NCBI RefSeq assembly: GCF_009856355.1
Contig: NZ_WMEW01000009.1
Location: 62,001-126,000 of the forward strand
Direction of reading: 5' to 3'
DNA length: 64,000 nucleotides
DNA from: Halobacillus litoralis
GTDB lineage: Bacteria; Bacillota; Bacilli; Bacillales; Halobacillaceae
The translations under genes and the position numbers were made by a program. A model generated the notes under the pieces. That model had not been told where the DNA came from. It did not search any database and saw nothing but the letters and a program-made list of their open reading frames with translations. Below are positions 28,892 to 37,543 of the stretch, piece after piece (positions within the stretch are counted from its first letter, which is position 1; every line of letters starts with the position of its first letter).

Positions 28892-30709
28892 TCAGGTTGT
28901 CTGTTCCACATAGTTCTTAAAGGCGGCCAGGGCATTTGTCACCTGTCCGTATTCGGATGCATGAGGACGATCCTCCCCATCTTCATATCCGTAATCAACC
29001 ATCCGATTCCGGTTCAGGCACAGCTTGGTCATCGTGGGCTTGAAGAAATCAAACAACTCAAACCGCTCCCTCAACTGCGGGAACCTCATCTGGTAATCCT
29101 GGATCGCCTCTGCAAGAAGGCCCCAGAATACCTCCTCCTCCATCAGCTCATGCGTTTCCAGCACATCGCTTAAGTAACGGAGATGACAGATAAACAACCC
29201 GGTAAAAATAAACTGGGTCAATCCTTCCGGCGGCTCACTGCGCAGCACGTCCTTCATTTCCTGGGAGAGGTCCTTCAGCTCTTCGAACGGCTGATCCGTC
29301 ACATTGACATCATCGACGAAATCTTTGACCGCCAGGCGGTGAGGCCTGTAGTCTTTCAGGACAAGGATGGTATTCTGTCCGTGGGGACTGAATACAGTGC
29401 CGTATTGGTATAGGAAATGAAGCAGTGGATCCATGACCACTTTATAAAATTGACGCATCCATGCCTCCGGTTCCATCCCCGACGCTTCAATCAGTTCCTG
29501 CACGTAAGGGGTCCCCCTGTAGTCTTTATGAAGCAGGGCCGCAAGTGTAATGGGCTGCTCCCCTTCTTCCACATATGTATAAATGCTTTCACGCCAGATC
29601 GTCCCGAGCATTTCCAAGTACTGATACGGGGCATCTTTTACGGACGAAAAGTGGGGCTGATCGACATTGATGCTGGCATTTTCTCCAGGAAGAATCACCC
29701 GGCACTCCCGCTTGAGAAAATCATCCTTCTCATACATCCCCTTGATCAGGGCCGTCACTTTCGGGGCAATTCGTGTCCGCTCTGCAGGCAGACCGCGGTA
29801 GACGAGTGTGTTCAAAATGCTCATCGGCAGCTTCACATGGTGTTTATCCTTTTCACTCCGGTTGACGAACGTACGGATGGACTGCTGAGGAAGGTACTTA
29901 TCCTGCCCATCACCAAGCGGTATGATTGTCTTTTGTGCCAATTCGCCGGGAAAATGCAGGACAATGGTGTTTTTCCACTGCCATTCATGCACAGGGAGGA
30001 AATAATAATCGTCAGGATCCTTCCCTTCCTCTTTCACAACAGCGGCAAACCGCTCTCTTTCTTCCCGGCTCAATTCTTTTTCCAACAGATCCCTGCAGGA
30101 AAGTCCCTCCACAGCCTGGAACTCAGCGAGGCTGTGATGCACAGCGATCCAGGAAAGGAGGATTTCTTCCTGATGTTCCGGCGCATACCTCAAATAGTCA
30201 TCAAACCCAAATCCGATCCGGCCTTTATTGTAGGTGATCCACGGGTGGCCTTCCATATACCCTTCCAGCTCTGCATAGTCAAGATCAATCAGATCGCGGG
30301 ACGTCCGATCGGTCTTCTTTTTCAAGTGAACGTCTGCGATTAAAGTCGCCTGCAGTTCCTTGATCAAATGCCCGGTCGTTTCCGGCTTCATGCCAATGAC
30401 ATCTTTCAGATCGATGAGAAGCTGAACCGCATCAGCTGGTTCTTCAACCGCTCCGTCCTGTTTAACGGTTATGGATGCTGCCTCCACGTCCCAGCTGTCA
30501 AACAGACGGCTGACCGCTTTAAACGTATATACCTTTCCACCTGAAGCCGGGAGCTCAAATGTTTTTGTTTTTCCGTGCTCCCCGGTCAACTCCGGATGGA
30601 TCATATCTTCATACATATATTCCGCCAGCATTTTGGCCATGAGCTTCCGATTGACCGCTCTCCAGTCCGCTTCGTTGAAGGTTTTGGAAATTTCCGCTTG
30701 TTTATACAT
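28892..30709 (-). CDS. rhbF: IucA/IucC family NIS siderophore synthetase (RhbF-like)
   Basis: 605 residues from ATG 30707-30709 with GAGGG 6 nt upstream. NIS synthetase features: HPWITYNKGRIGFG, PVHEWQWKN near the centre, SIRTF and KLPMSILNTL, and the C-terminal FerIII-like iron-transport domain with GQNTILVLKDYRPHRLAVKDFVDDV in parts. The ATP-dependent enzyme forms an amide between citrate (or mono-citryl amine) and the hydroxamate amine in the cytosol. By position and length it is the second condensing enzyme, matching RhbF/IucC. Confidence 0.92.
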   Translation of the reverse strand: MYKQAEISKTFNEADWRAVNRKLMAKMLAEYMYEDMIHPELTGEHGKTKTFELPASGGKVYTFKAVSRLFDSWDVEAASITVKQDGAVEEPADAVQLLIDLKDVIGMKPETTGHLIKELQATLIADVHLKKKTDRTSRDLIDLDYAELEGYMEGHPWITYNKGRIGFGFDDYLRYAPEHQEEILLSWIAVHHSLAEFQAVEGLSCRDLLEKELSREERERFAAVVKEEGKDPDDYYFLPVHEWQWKNTIVLHFPGELAQKTIIPLGDGQDKYLPQQSIRTFVNRSEKDKHHVKLPMSILNTLVYRGLPAERTRIAPKVTALIKGMYEKDDFLKRECRVILPGENASINVDQPHFSSVKDAPYQYLEMLGTIWRESIYTYVEEGEQPITLAALLHKDYRGTPYVQELIEASGMEPEAWMRQFYKVVMDPLLHFLYQYGTVFSPHGQNTILVLKDYRPHRLAVKDFVDDVNVTDQPFEELKDLSQEMKDVLRSEPPEGLTQFIFTGLFICHLRYLSDVLETHELMEEEVFWGLLAEAIQDYQMRFPQLRERFELFDFFKPTMTKLCLNRNRMVDYGYEDGEDRPHASEYGQVTNALAAFKNYVEQTT

Positions 30710-30718
30710 GTTCATCCC

Positions 30719-32050
30719 TCATTTCTTCATACTTGAATGTTCCGGCTGCCTGGCTGTTCCAAACGTCTGGAACACATTGTCCACCTGTACCGGATAGACG
30801 TCCCGGCCGGCCATTTTGTTGATAATCACCGCATTACGGTGCGCGCCGAGACCGAGGTCAGGAGCCCCCACCCCGTGGGAGTGCAGTTCACCGTTCTGAA
30901 CGAAAAGGTCGCCCGCTGTCTTCATGTCTGTCTTCAGCTCATAGGTTTTCTCGATCTGGAAGCGCCCCTGTTCATCCCATAAAATTTTATCCTGAATGGT
31001 CTGGAGAAACGCAGGTACCGCCGGCTGATAGCCCGTGCCCAACACGACCACATCCGCTTCTGCCTCTATCGTGTCTCCATTCACACGATGGACCCCATTC
31101 AGCAGCCACCGCCCGTGTTCCCATTGGATGGATGTAAGTTCTGTCATCGCCTGGAGATGGATGTCCGGAGACGCCCCTCCAATCGTCTGCTCATACAAAT
31201 GATCATAAATATCCGCAATGGTTTCAGCACTGATCCCTTTATATAACAGCCCTTGATCCTTCAGAAGCGCATCCTTCTCTTCCTGAGGCAGTTCATAGAA
31301 GAAATCGATATAATCAGGGGAGAAGTATTCCAGACCGAGCTTCGAATATTCCATAGGAAAGAATCCGTTCGATCTTGTGTACCACTGCAGACTTCCTTCA
31401 GAATCCTGATGGCTTCGGGCGAGATCCAGAAATACCTCTGCGGAGCTTTGACCGGACCCAAGGACAGCCACCGACTGATCCGGACGGACGTTTTTCTCTA
31501 AGTACTCGGACGTGTGAAAAACAGTATCCCCGAGCGATTCCTGAAAGGCAGCCGGAATGTAGGGCTGTGTACCGATTCCGAGCACCACATTCTCTGCGTA
31601 GTACACGTCCTCCACCCCCGTTTGTCCATGGATAACCCCCACTTCATATATGCTGCGGGAATCCTTTTCTACTACATTTACACGGGTGACGGTATAACCG
31701 AAACGGCAGGACGAGAGACGGCTGCTCACCCAGCGGCAGTAAGCATTGTATTCCTTTCGGGGGATATGGAATTTCTCCAAAAAATAAAAATGGTAGAGCC
31801 GCTGATGTTCCTGCAGATAATGAAGGAAGCTGTACTCACTCCGGACATCCACCATGCTGACAAGATCGGCAAAGAAGGGGACCTGAAGGGTTGTCCCTTC
31901 AATCAGCATGCCGGGATGCCAGTTGAATTCATCCTCCTTTTCAAAAAAGAGGGCAGAAACGTCCTCCACAGGGTCAAGCAGAGCGGCCATTCCTAAATTG
32001 AACGGGCCAAGACCCACTCCGATCACATCATATACGTATGAAGGCTTCAT
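30719..32050 (-). CDS. rhbE: lysine/ornithine-type N-monooxygenase (RhbE/IucD-like)
   Basis: 443 residues from ATG 32048-32050, GGAG 8 nt upstream. The FAD site is VIGVGLGPFNLGMAALL near the start, the NADPH site VAVLGSGQSSAEVFLDL near residue 195, and a late VVLGTGYQPAVP segment typical of the family. It N-hydroxylates a terminal amine, here probably 1,3-diaminopropane, before acetylation. Its start overlaps the acyltransferase stop by 23 bp. Confidence 0.93.
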   Translation of the reverse strand: MKPSYVYDVIGVGLGPFNLGMAALLDPVEDVSALFFEKEDEFNWHPGMLIEGTTLQVPFFADLVSMVDVRSEYSFLHYLQEHQRLYHFYFLEKFHIPRKEYNAYCRWVSSRLSSCRFGYTVTRVNVVEKDSRSIYEVGVIHGQTGVEDVYYAENVVLGIGTQPYIPAAFQESLGDTVFHTSEYLEKNVRPDQSVAVLGSGQSSAEVFLDLARSHQDSEGSLQWYTRSNGFFPMEYSKLGLEYFSPDYIDFFYELPQEEKDALLKDQGLLYKGISAETIADIYDHLYEQTIGGASPDIHLQAMTELTSIQWEHGRWLLNGVHRVNGDTIEAEADVVVLGTGYQPAVPAFLQTIQDKILWDEQGRFQIEKTYELKTDMKTAGDLFVQNGELHSHGVGAPDLGLGAHRNAVIINKMAGRDVYPVQVDNVFQTFGTARQPEHSSMKK

Positions 32051-32606
32051 CTTTCCATCTCCTTTCGAATTCTCCCCGCTCACAAAACATCAAAAGCGCC
32101 TCTTTATCAGGAAGAGTAATCGGTTCAACCGGCTTGAAACCGCACGCCTGAAAAACGTGAATCATCTTTTCATTCCGGATGTCCGGCTCAGCCACCACCT
32201 TTGTTGTATCCTGATGGCGGAACTGATACCGAACCATAGTCTTCAATAACGGCAGGGCGTACCCGTGGCCGAGAAAATCTTTTTCTCCGATCAAAAGGTG
32301 AATGCCCTGATCGAAGGGAGAGGGGTCATAATAGTCCTCCACCACATCCCCCTTCACCCAGTAAGCTTCCCAGTAGCTCATAGCAGCCCCGTCCATAAAA
32401 CCGATATAAAGCGTCTGGTGAGGATCATGCAACGCTCTATGAAAATGGGGTTGAAAGGCCGCCCATGGCAGATTCAGCTGCCAGAACGGATGGACATGCT
32501 CCTCATTCATCCATGTATGAACGAGTGGGCCGTCCTCTTCCTGCGCCTTTCTGAAGGCCAGCATGCGCGCAATGGCAGGATCATAGACTTCACAATCAAA
32601 TCCCAT
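32028..32606 (-). CDS. rhbD: GNAT N-acyltransferase (RhbD/IucB-like)
   Basis: 192 residues. The siderophore acyltransferase signature is clear: HTWMNEEHVHPFWQLNLPW, YWEAYWVKGDVVEDYYDPSPFDQG and GEKDFLGHGYALPLLK, with the acetyl-CoA region VAEPDIRNEKMIHVFQACGF (each quoted in short runs). It transfers acetyl (or another acyl) from CoA to the N-hydroxylated amine to give the hydroxamate. It overlaps both neighbours, so it is translated as part of the operon. Confidence 0.92.
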   Translation of the reverse strand: MGFDCEVYDPAIARMLAFRKAQEEDGPLVHTWMNEEHVHPFWQLNLPWAAFQPHFHRALHDPHQTLYIGFMDGAAMSYWEAYWVKGDVVEDYYDPSPFDQGIHLLIGEKDFLGHGYALPLLKTMVRYQFRHQDTTKVVAEPDIRNEKMIHVFQACGFKPVEPITLPDKEALLMFCERGEFERRWKDEAFIRI

Positions 32607-34365
32607 GATGAACCCCTGCCTTTGCAGCCAGAGGATTGCTCACGTTCGTATAGACAGACTGGGCCTCCATCGGGCCGACAAGCTCATCCATATCATATAG
32701 ACGCGTTAGCAGGTTGGCCTTGCACGGAAGCTGCTCTTCTTCCAACAGCGTCCGAACGACATTCAACGGCAGCCATGCAGACAAACGGCTCCGCAGCAGG
32801 TCCATCAGCTTTTCCTCCTCCACAAGTCCGTTCACTCCAAACCCGTTGATGACCCCGAACAAATGATTAAAGAAGAAGTAGTAACGGAGCCGCTCGTCAG
32901 CCACTGCGTCGTCACAAATCGTGTCACTTTTCTCATTCAAGGACGGAAGCAGGTTTGATAGTTTTTCCGCATAAGAACGGCTGAAGTAATACCCCTGGTT
33001 GTCCCTGTAATAAAACTGAGAAGGGTACCCCTCTTCCAAACGTACAAGCGAGTTCTGCTGGTGGGCTTCGAGTGCAATCCCGTATTGAGACAGCAGCCAC
33101 AGCACCGGATCAAGGCTGATGGATAAATAGCGGTTGAACCATTCCAGACTTACTTCTTCCTGTGTCCGCTTTTCTTTTTCTGCAAGACTATGGATGATGG
33201 ACGCCAGCCTTGATTTCCCACCATAAGCATGATCTTGAACGAGTGCGGCTGCCGCTGTGACCTGGGCTTCACCGCCATAAAATGGGTTTTCCCTCAGGAC
33301 GACCTCAAACCCGGAAACCTCTTGACCTGTCTTCACGTTTACGGAGGCGGGGTCATTGATGATTTGAAAATCCGGGTATTTCTCCTTCATCCGGCTGCCA
33401 AGCTCTGTATCCAGCAGTCTCGATACTTCCACGCCTCTCGCCAGCTCCTTTGGCTGATTCACACGGAGAGAGTTTGTAATTTTCACAGGTACAGAGAACT
33501 TATACATAAACCGGGAGGATTCATTGTACAGCGTCCGGAAGGAAGAAGTAGCCGTGAACGGTTCACCGGCAGGTCCGAGGTTCGTTAACAGCCCTTTATT
33601 CAGCAGTTCCTGAATCTCTGCTTCCTGGAGAACTTTGGCCGCCTGCAGCGGGTGAAGGGGAATCAGGTACCGCCCTTTCTCCCATTCGTTTCGCATCCTT
33701 TCTGACTGATCCCCTTTGAGAGCTTCGTCCTTGATCCAATCAACCGCAGGCTTGGAAAGACTGGAATCCTGAGTGACGATGGAAGGGTCTGCACTGAAGT
33801 AGTGAAGCTGGAACCGCCCCTTCAACTCCGGTGTATATAAGGTATCCTCGATATCTGTCAGCCCCTGCTTGCTTTTTGGTGTGGGGTGTAAAAGATGTCC
33901 GAACAGAAGCGACTGCTCCGCTTCAATAAAGGTAAAAGCCTCATCCGAAAGCTTTTCGTCATCGCCGGTGCGCTTTTCAATATATTCCTTGATTTTCCTG
34001 CAGCTGAGAAGGACTCTCAGCACCAGCTCGTCCTCCGCATACGCGCGTCCGCTGCCGATGAGCCACTCCTTGACTATAAGTGTCGTCATCGTCACGTAGT
34101 CCAGGGTTTGGTAAGCTCCGGAACGGCCCGTTCTATAAAAAGCTGGAAACTGGAAAAGGTGTCTACCTGTCAAGGACCAGTAGTGCACCTTTACGTAAAG
34201 GTGAATGTCCTGTCCGGCAAGGGGGAGTCGAAGCACCGTTTTTCCATCATTCTCGAACGGATGCTCTTCTGTCTCTACTCGTTCGAATTCCTCTGTTTCT
34301 CTTAAATAACAATTGAGAAAACTCTGCATTGAAGCCTGCTCTGCTTTTTCTTCAGCTCTTATCAA
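32596..34365 (-). CDS. rhbC: IucA-like NIS siderophore synthetase (RhbC-like)
   Basis: 589 residues from a TTG start at 34363-34365; AGGAGG is 8 nt upstream and lies in the end of the preceding gene. Motifs LIPLHPLQAAKVL, TATSSFRTLYN, KITNSLRVNQPKE and the C-terminal LEAHQQNSLVRLEEGYPSQFYYRDNQG in parts mark an IucA/IucC enzyme. It is distinct from RhbF and probably makes the first citryl-amide bond. Confidence 0.92.
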   Translation of the reverse strand: MIRAEEKAEQASMQSFLNCYLRETEEFERVETEEHPFENDGKTVLRLPLAGQDIHLYVKVHYWSLTGRHLFQFPAFYRTGRSGAYQTLDYVTMTTLIVKEWLIGSGRAYAEDELVLRVLLSCRKIKEYIEKRTGDDEKLSDEAFTFIEAEQSLLFGHLLHPTPKSKQGLTDIEDTLYTPELKGRFQLHYFSADPSIVTQDSSLSKPAVDWIKDEALKGDQSERMRNEWEKGRYLIPLHPLQAAKVLQEAEIQELLNKGLLTNLGPAGEPFTATSSFRTLYNESSRFMYKFSVPVKITNSLRVNQPKELARGVEVSRLLDTELGSRMKEKYPDFQIINDPASVNVKTGQEVSGFEVVLRENPFYGGEAQVTAAAALVQDHAYGGKSRLASIIHSLAEKEKRTQEEVSLEWFNRYLSISLDPVLWLLSQYGIALEAHQQNSLVRLEEGYPSQFYYRDNQGYYFSRSYAEKLSNLLPSLNEKSDTICDDAVADERLRYYFFFNHLFGVINGFGVNGLVEEEKLMDLLRSRLSAWLPLNVVRTLLEEEQLPCKANLLTRLYDMDELVGPMEAQSVYTNVSNPLAAKAGVHHGI

Positions 34366-35866
34366 GGTGGATCCCTCCTGTCATCTGCTGTGCTGCTAAA
34401 CGTTCGAATTCATCAAGGACTTCCTTCACGTCGTCGATGGTTGTTCTCGGATTTAAAATTGTAAATTTGAGATAGGTTTCTCCGTTGACCTTCGTCTTCG
34501 CCGTCACGGCTCTTCCATTCTGGAACAGCGCTTGCTGCAGCGTTCGGTTCAAACCATCCGCATCGACACACTCCGGTCTGTACTGAAAGACAACGGCCGA
34601 CAATTCCGGTTCAGGATTCTCAGGATAGAAATCAGGGCGTCTCATCAACTCCTGTGCGGCCAACCCGGCTGTTTCAATCGTCTGATCAATCATTCGGCCG
34701 ATCAAATCTGTACCGAGCGTTTGCAGCGTCAGAAAAATCTTCAATGCATCAAACCGCCGGGTGGTCTGCACACTTTTGTTGACGAGGTGAAGGACGCCTT
34801 CCTGTTCATCCTGCTCCGAGTTCAAATAATCCGCATGATGGGAAATCAGGTTAAAATGGCTGCGGTCCTTCAACAGAAATACACCGCTGCTGATCGGTTG
34901 ATACAACCATTTATGAAAATCCAGCGTCATGGAATCCGCCTGCTCCAGACCGGTCAGTTTATGCCGGTGGCGGCTGAGCAGAAGCCCTCCTCCATAAGCG
35001 GCATCCACGTGAAACCATAGTCCATGTTCCTTTGACAGGTCTGCCAGTTCCTCCAATGGGTCAAGGCTTCCAAAATCTGTGGTCCCGCTTGTCGCAAAGA
35101 CCGCAAATGGCAGCAGCTGCTGTTCCTGCATTTCCGATAGGATTTGTCCGGCAGCTGAACTGTCCATCCGGTGCTGATCGTCGACAGGTACGGGAACGAC
35201 AGCGTCTTCCCCAAGACCGAGCTGGGCGGCAGACTTTTTCACGGAAAAGTGAGCCTCTTCGGAACAAAGGATCCTCAGCTTCTTAAATCCTTCCGGCAGT
35301 CCCTGTTTTTGAACGTTATGGTTCCACTGTTTCCTGCAGAAAGCATCACGCGCCAGCAGCAGTCCCATGTAATTGGACTGTGTCCCTCCACTCGTAAAGA
35401 CTCCGTCAGCTTGAGCACTGTATCCTGCCTTCGAAGTCCAATACCGGATCATCTCTTCCTCCACATATGTAGCGGCAGGGCTTTGATCCCACGAATCCAT
35501 CGATTGATTCAGTGCGCCAATCAACAATTCACCGGCCACCCCCTGAATCAGAGGCGGGCAGTGCAGATGAGCCATGCTTTTTGTATGGGACACGTGCAGG
35601 CTGCTGTGTATAATGGGCTGGACCGCCTCGTTCAGCACATCCTGAAAAGAGCGGGCCTCTTCTGTCACGTCCACGACGGCTGCCATCTGCTTTTGCAGCT
35701 CGTCCGACTGTGCACCGGAGAAGGGGTGACCGGCCTTCTTGAACGTATGCATCAGCGTTTCCGTAACCGCCTCGATCTGACTTTGAAAAGCCTGGAGACT
35801 CTCTTCATCCTGGTGAAGAAAAAAGGATTGAAAAAGATCGGTCTGTGCCTTGGATTCAGTTCTCAT
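34352..35866 (-). CDS. rhbB: L-2,4-diaminobutyrate decarboxylase (PLP, group II)
   Basis: 504 residues. The PLP lysine is in LDFHKWLYQP near residue 320, with FTSGGTQSNYMGLLLARD earlier and HVDAAYGGG before the lysine. Closest relatives by pattern are diaminobutyrate/aromatic decarboxylases (RhbB, Ddc). It gives 1,3-diaminopropane from diaminobutyrate. Start and stop overlap both neighbours (11 and 14 bp). Confidence 0.92.
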   Translation of the reverse strand: MRTESKAQTDLFQSFFLHQDEESLQAFQSQIEAVTETLMHTFKKAGHPFSGAQSDELQKQMAAVVDVTEEARSFQDVLNEAVQPIIHSSLHVSHTKSMAHLHCPPLIQGVAGELLIGALNQSMDSWDQSPAATYVEEEMIRYWTSKAGYSAQADGVFTSGGTQSNYMGLLLARDAFCRKQWNHNVQKQGLPEGFKKLRILCSEEAHFSVKKSAAQLGLGEDAVVPVPVDDQHRMDSSAAGQILSEMQEQQLLPFAVFATSGTTDFGSLDPLEELADLSKEHGLWFHVDAAYGGGLLLSRHRHKLTGLEQADSMTLDFHKWLYQPISSGVFLLKDRSHFNLISHHADYLNSEQDEQEGVLHLVNKSVQTTRRFDALKIFLTLQTLGTDLIGRMIDQTIETAGLAAQELMRRPDFYPENPEPELSAVVFQYRPECVDADGLNRTLQQALFQNGRAVTAKTKVNGETYLKFTILNPRTTIDDVKEVLDEFERLAAQQMTGGIHLDKS

Positions 35867-37220
35867 GGCCGACTTCCTTCACCGCGGCCTTTACAGCTTC
35901 ACGGAAAATGGCTGTTACTTCCTCCACCTGTTCTTCTGTAATGATCAACGGCGGAAGAAGACGGACGACAGCCCCGTGACGGCCTCCCACTTCTAAAATG
36001 AGCCCCCGCTCAAAACATTCTTTTTGAATACGTGCAGCGAGTGCACCGTCTCCAGGAAAACTGCCCCGCTTCGATGGCTTTCCGGTAGGATTCACGATTT
36101 CAGCCCCGATCATCAGCCCGCGGCCGCGGACATCCCCCATCTGAGGATATTCCTTTTGGATGTCCTTAAGAGCCCGCATCAGTTTCTTTCCCATTTCGGA
36201 AGCATGCTCGGGAAGCCCCTGATCTTTCACATATTTCAGCGTTGCCGTGCCTGCTGCCATCGCCATTTGGTTTCCCCGGAAGGTACCGATGTGTGCACCT
36301 GGTTCCCAGGCATCCAGATCACGGTCATAGATCAGGACTGAAAGGGGCAGGCTTCCTCCGACTGCCTTGGATAGGACGAAGGCATCCGGGACAATACCGG
36401 CGTGTTCAAAAGAAAACAGCTTTCCTGTACGGCCGATACCGGTTTGAACTTCATCGATGATCAGCGGGATTCCCCGTTCCTTTGTAATCCTGCGCATCTC
36501 CTGGATCCATTCAACCGGAGCAGGAATCGATCCTCCTTCACCCTGGACCGTTTCAAAAATCATCGCTGCTGGAGGCAGGATGCCGCTCTCCGGGTCATCA
36601 AGCAGCTGTTCGATATAGGCTGTACTCAATTCATGGCCCTCTTCTCCCCCTTTACCGAATGGACAGCGGTAATCATACGGGTAGGGAAGGAAATGGGTAT
36701 CCGGCATAAGGCCCTGCACCCTCTGCTTCGGTGCAAGATTTCCGCTGATGGACATCGTTCCGTGAGTAGCGCCGTGATAGCCTCCCTGGAAAGTTAAAAT
36801 ACTCTGCCTTCCTGTCGCCGTTTTGGCAAGCTTCAATGCCGCTTCAATCGCATCTCCCCCTGTCGGCCCGCAGAACTGCACCTTCGCCCTTTCACGAAAA
36901 GATTCAGGAAGACTCATAAACAGCTCGTCCACAAAGCTTTCTTTCACCTCAGTGGTAATGTCCAAAGTATGTAAAGGCAGGCGGTCATGAAGAACTTTCT
37001 CCATCGCCTGGATCACGATGGGATGATTATGTCCAAGAGCAAGCGTACCAGCTCCCGCCAGACAATCGATGTATGTCCGTCCCTCGACGTCCGTGATATA
37101 AATCCCCTCTGCTTCCTTGATGGCCAGCGGAATGCGGCGCGGGTAGGACCGGGCGTTCGATTCTCTTTTCTCCTGCTGCTCCAGCAGCTGATGATTTGAA
37201 ACGGTTGTATGTATATTCAT
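35856..37220 (-). CDS. rhbA: diaminobutyrate--2-oxoglutarate aminotransferase
   Basis: 454 residues from ATG 37218-37220 with AAAGGAG 8 nt upstream. Class III PLP aminotransferase: AGAGTLALGHNHP, FCGPTGGDAIEAALKLAK, the PLP pocket IIDEVQTGIGRTG, and the lysine in AFVLSKAVGGSLPL. It converts aspartate semialdehyde to L-2,4-diaminobutyrate. First gene of the siderophore operon, directly behind a Fur-overlapped promoter. Confidence 0.93.
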   Translation of the reverse strand: MNIHTTVSNHQLLEQQEKRESNARSYPRRIPLAIKEAEGIYITDVEGRTYIDCLAGAGTLALGHNHPIVIQAMEKVLHDRLPLHTLDITTEVKESFVDELFMSLPESFRERAKVQFCGPTGGDAIEAALKLAKTATGRQSILTFQGGYHGATHGTMSISGNLAPKQRVQGLMPDTHFLPYPYDYRCPFGKGGEEGHELSTAYIEQLLDDPESGILPPAAMIFETVQGEGGSIPAPVEWIQEMRRITKERGIPLIIDEVQTGIGRTGKLFSFEHAGIVPDAFVLSKAVGGSLPLSVLIYDRDLDAWEPGAHIGTFRGNQMAMAAGTATLKYVKDQGLPEHASEMGKKLMRALKDIQKEYPQMGDVRGRGLMIGAEIVNPTGKPSKRGSFPGDGALAARIQKECFERGLILEVGGRHGAVVRLLPPLIITEEQVEEVTAIFREAVKAAVKEVGHEN

Positions 37221-37260
37221 GTTCCCAACTCCTTTGTAGTCTTGTTGTTCATCCAATGCC

Positions 37261-37290
37261 ATCGTAGTTGATAATGATTTTCAATGTCAA
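37261..37290 (-). promoter_or_regulatory. promoter of the siderophore operon
   Basis: On the minus strand TTGACA, 18 nt, TACGAT. The spacer contains a Fur-box-like sequence, so iron-loaded Fur would block RNA polymerase. Confidence 0.7.
37269..37283. promoter_or_regulatory. Fur box, promoter spacer
   Basis: TGATAATGATTTTCA matches the 7-1-7 Fur consensus TGATAATNATTATCA at 14 of 15 positions, one mismatch. Confidence 0.75.
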
Positions 37291-37297
37291 CACTAAT

Positions 37298-37312
37298 TGA
37301 TAACCATTATCA
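37298..37312. promoter_or_regulatory. Fur box, upstream copy
   Basis: TGATAACCATTATCA, again one mismatch to the 7-1-7 consensus. It is followed by further TTATCA-like half sites, giving a dense cluster of possible Fur sites. Confidence 0.78.
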
Positions 37313-37543
37313 TTATCAATTAGTCCTATATTTCTTTCATAAAGACTGCCATAAAAGGGTTTTCCATACTTTCCTAAAATGACGATTTTTCTGATAATTA
37401 GCTGAAAAGACCCCCTGTTGCAAAGAGGCCTATAGTCTGTTTTATCTGCCAATATTTTCAACAATTATGTCGAAAGTGGTATAGACATCTATATGAATGT
37501 CTTTTATGATGAAAGAGACAATGGAAAAATAAGGAGGTATGCA

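Noticed and set aside
29417..30343. 308-codon plus-strand open frame
   Set aside because: It lies wholly inside the IucC-like siderophore synthetase gene on the other strand, has no ribosome site and a His/Pro/Arg-rich shadow composition.
32596..34365. Frameshift at the start of the IucA-like gene
   Set aside because: The lack of an ATG is explained by a TTG start with a perfect AGGAGG 8 nt upstream.
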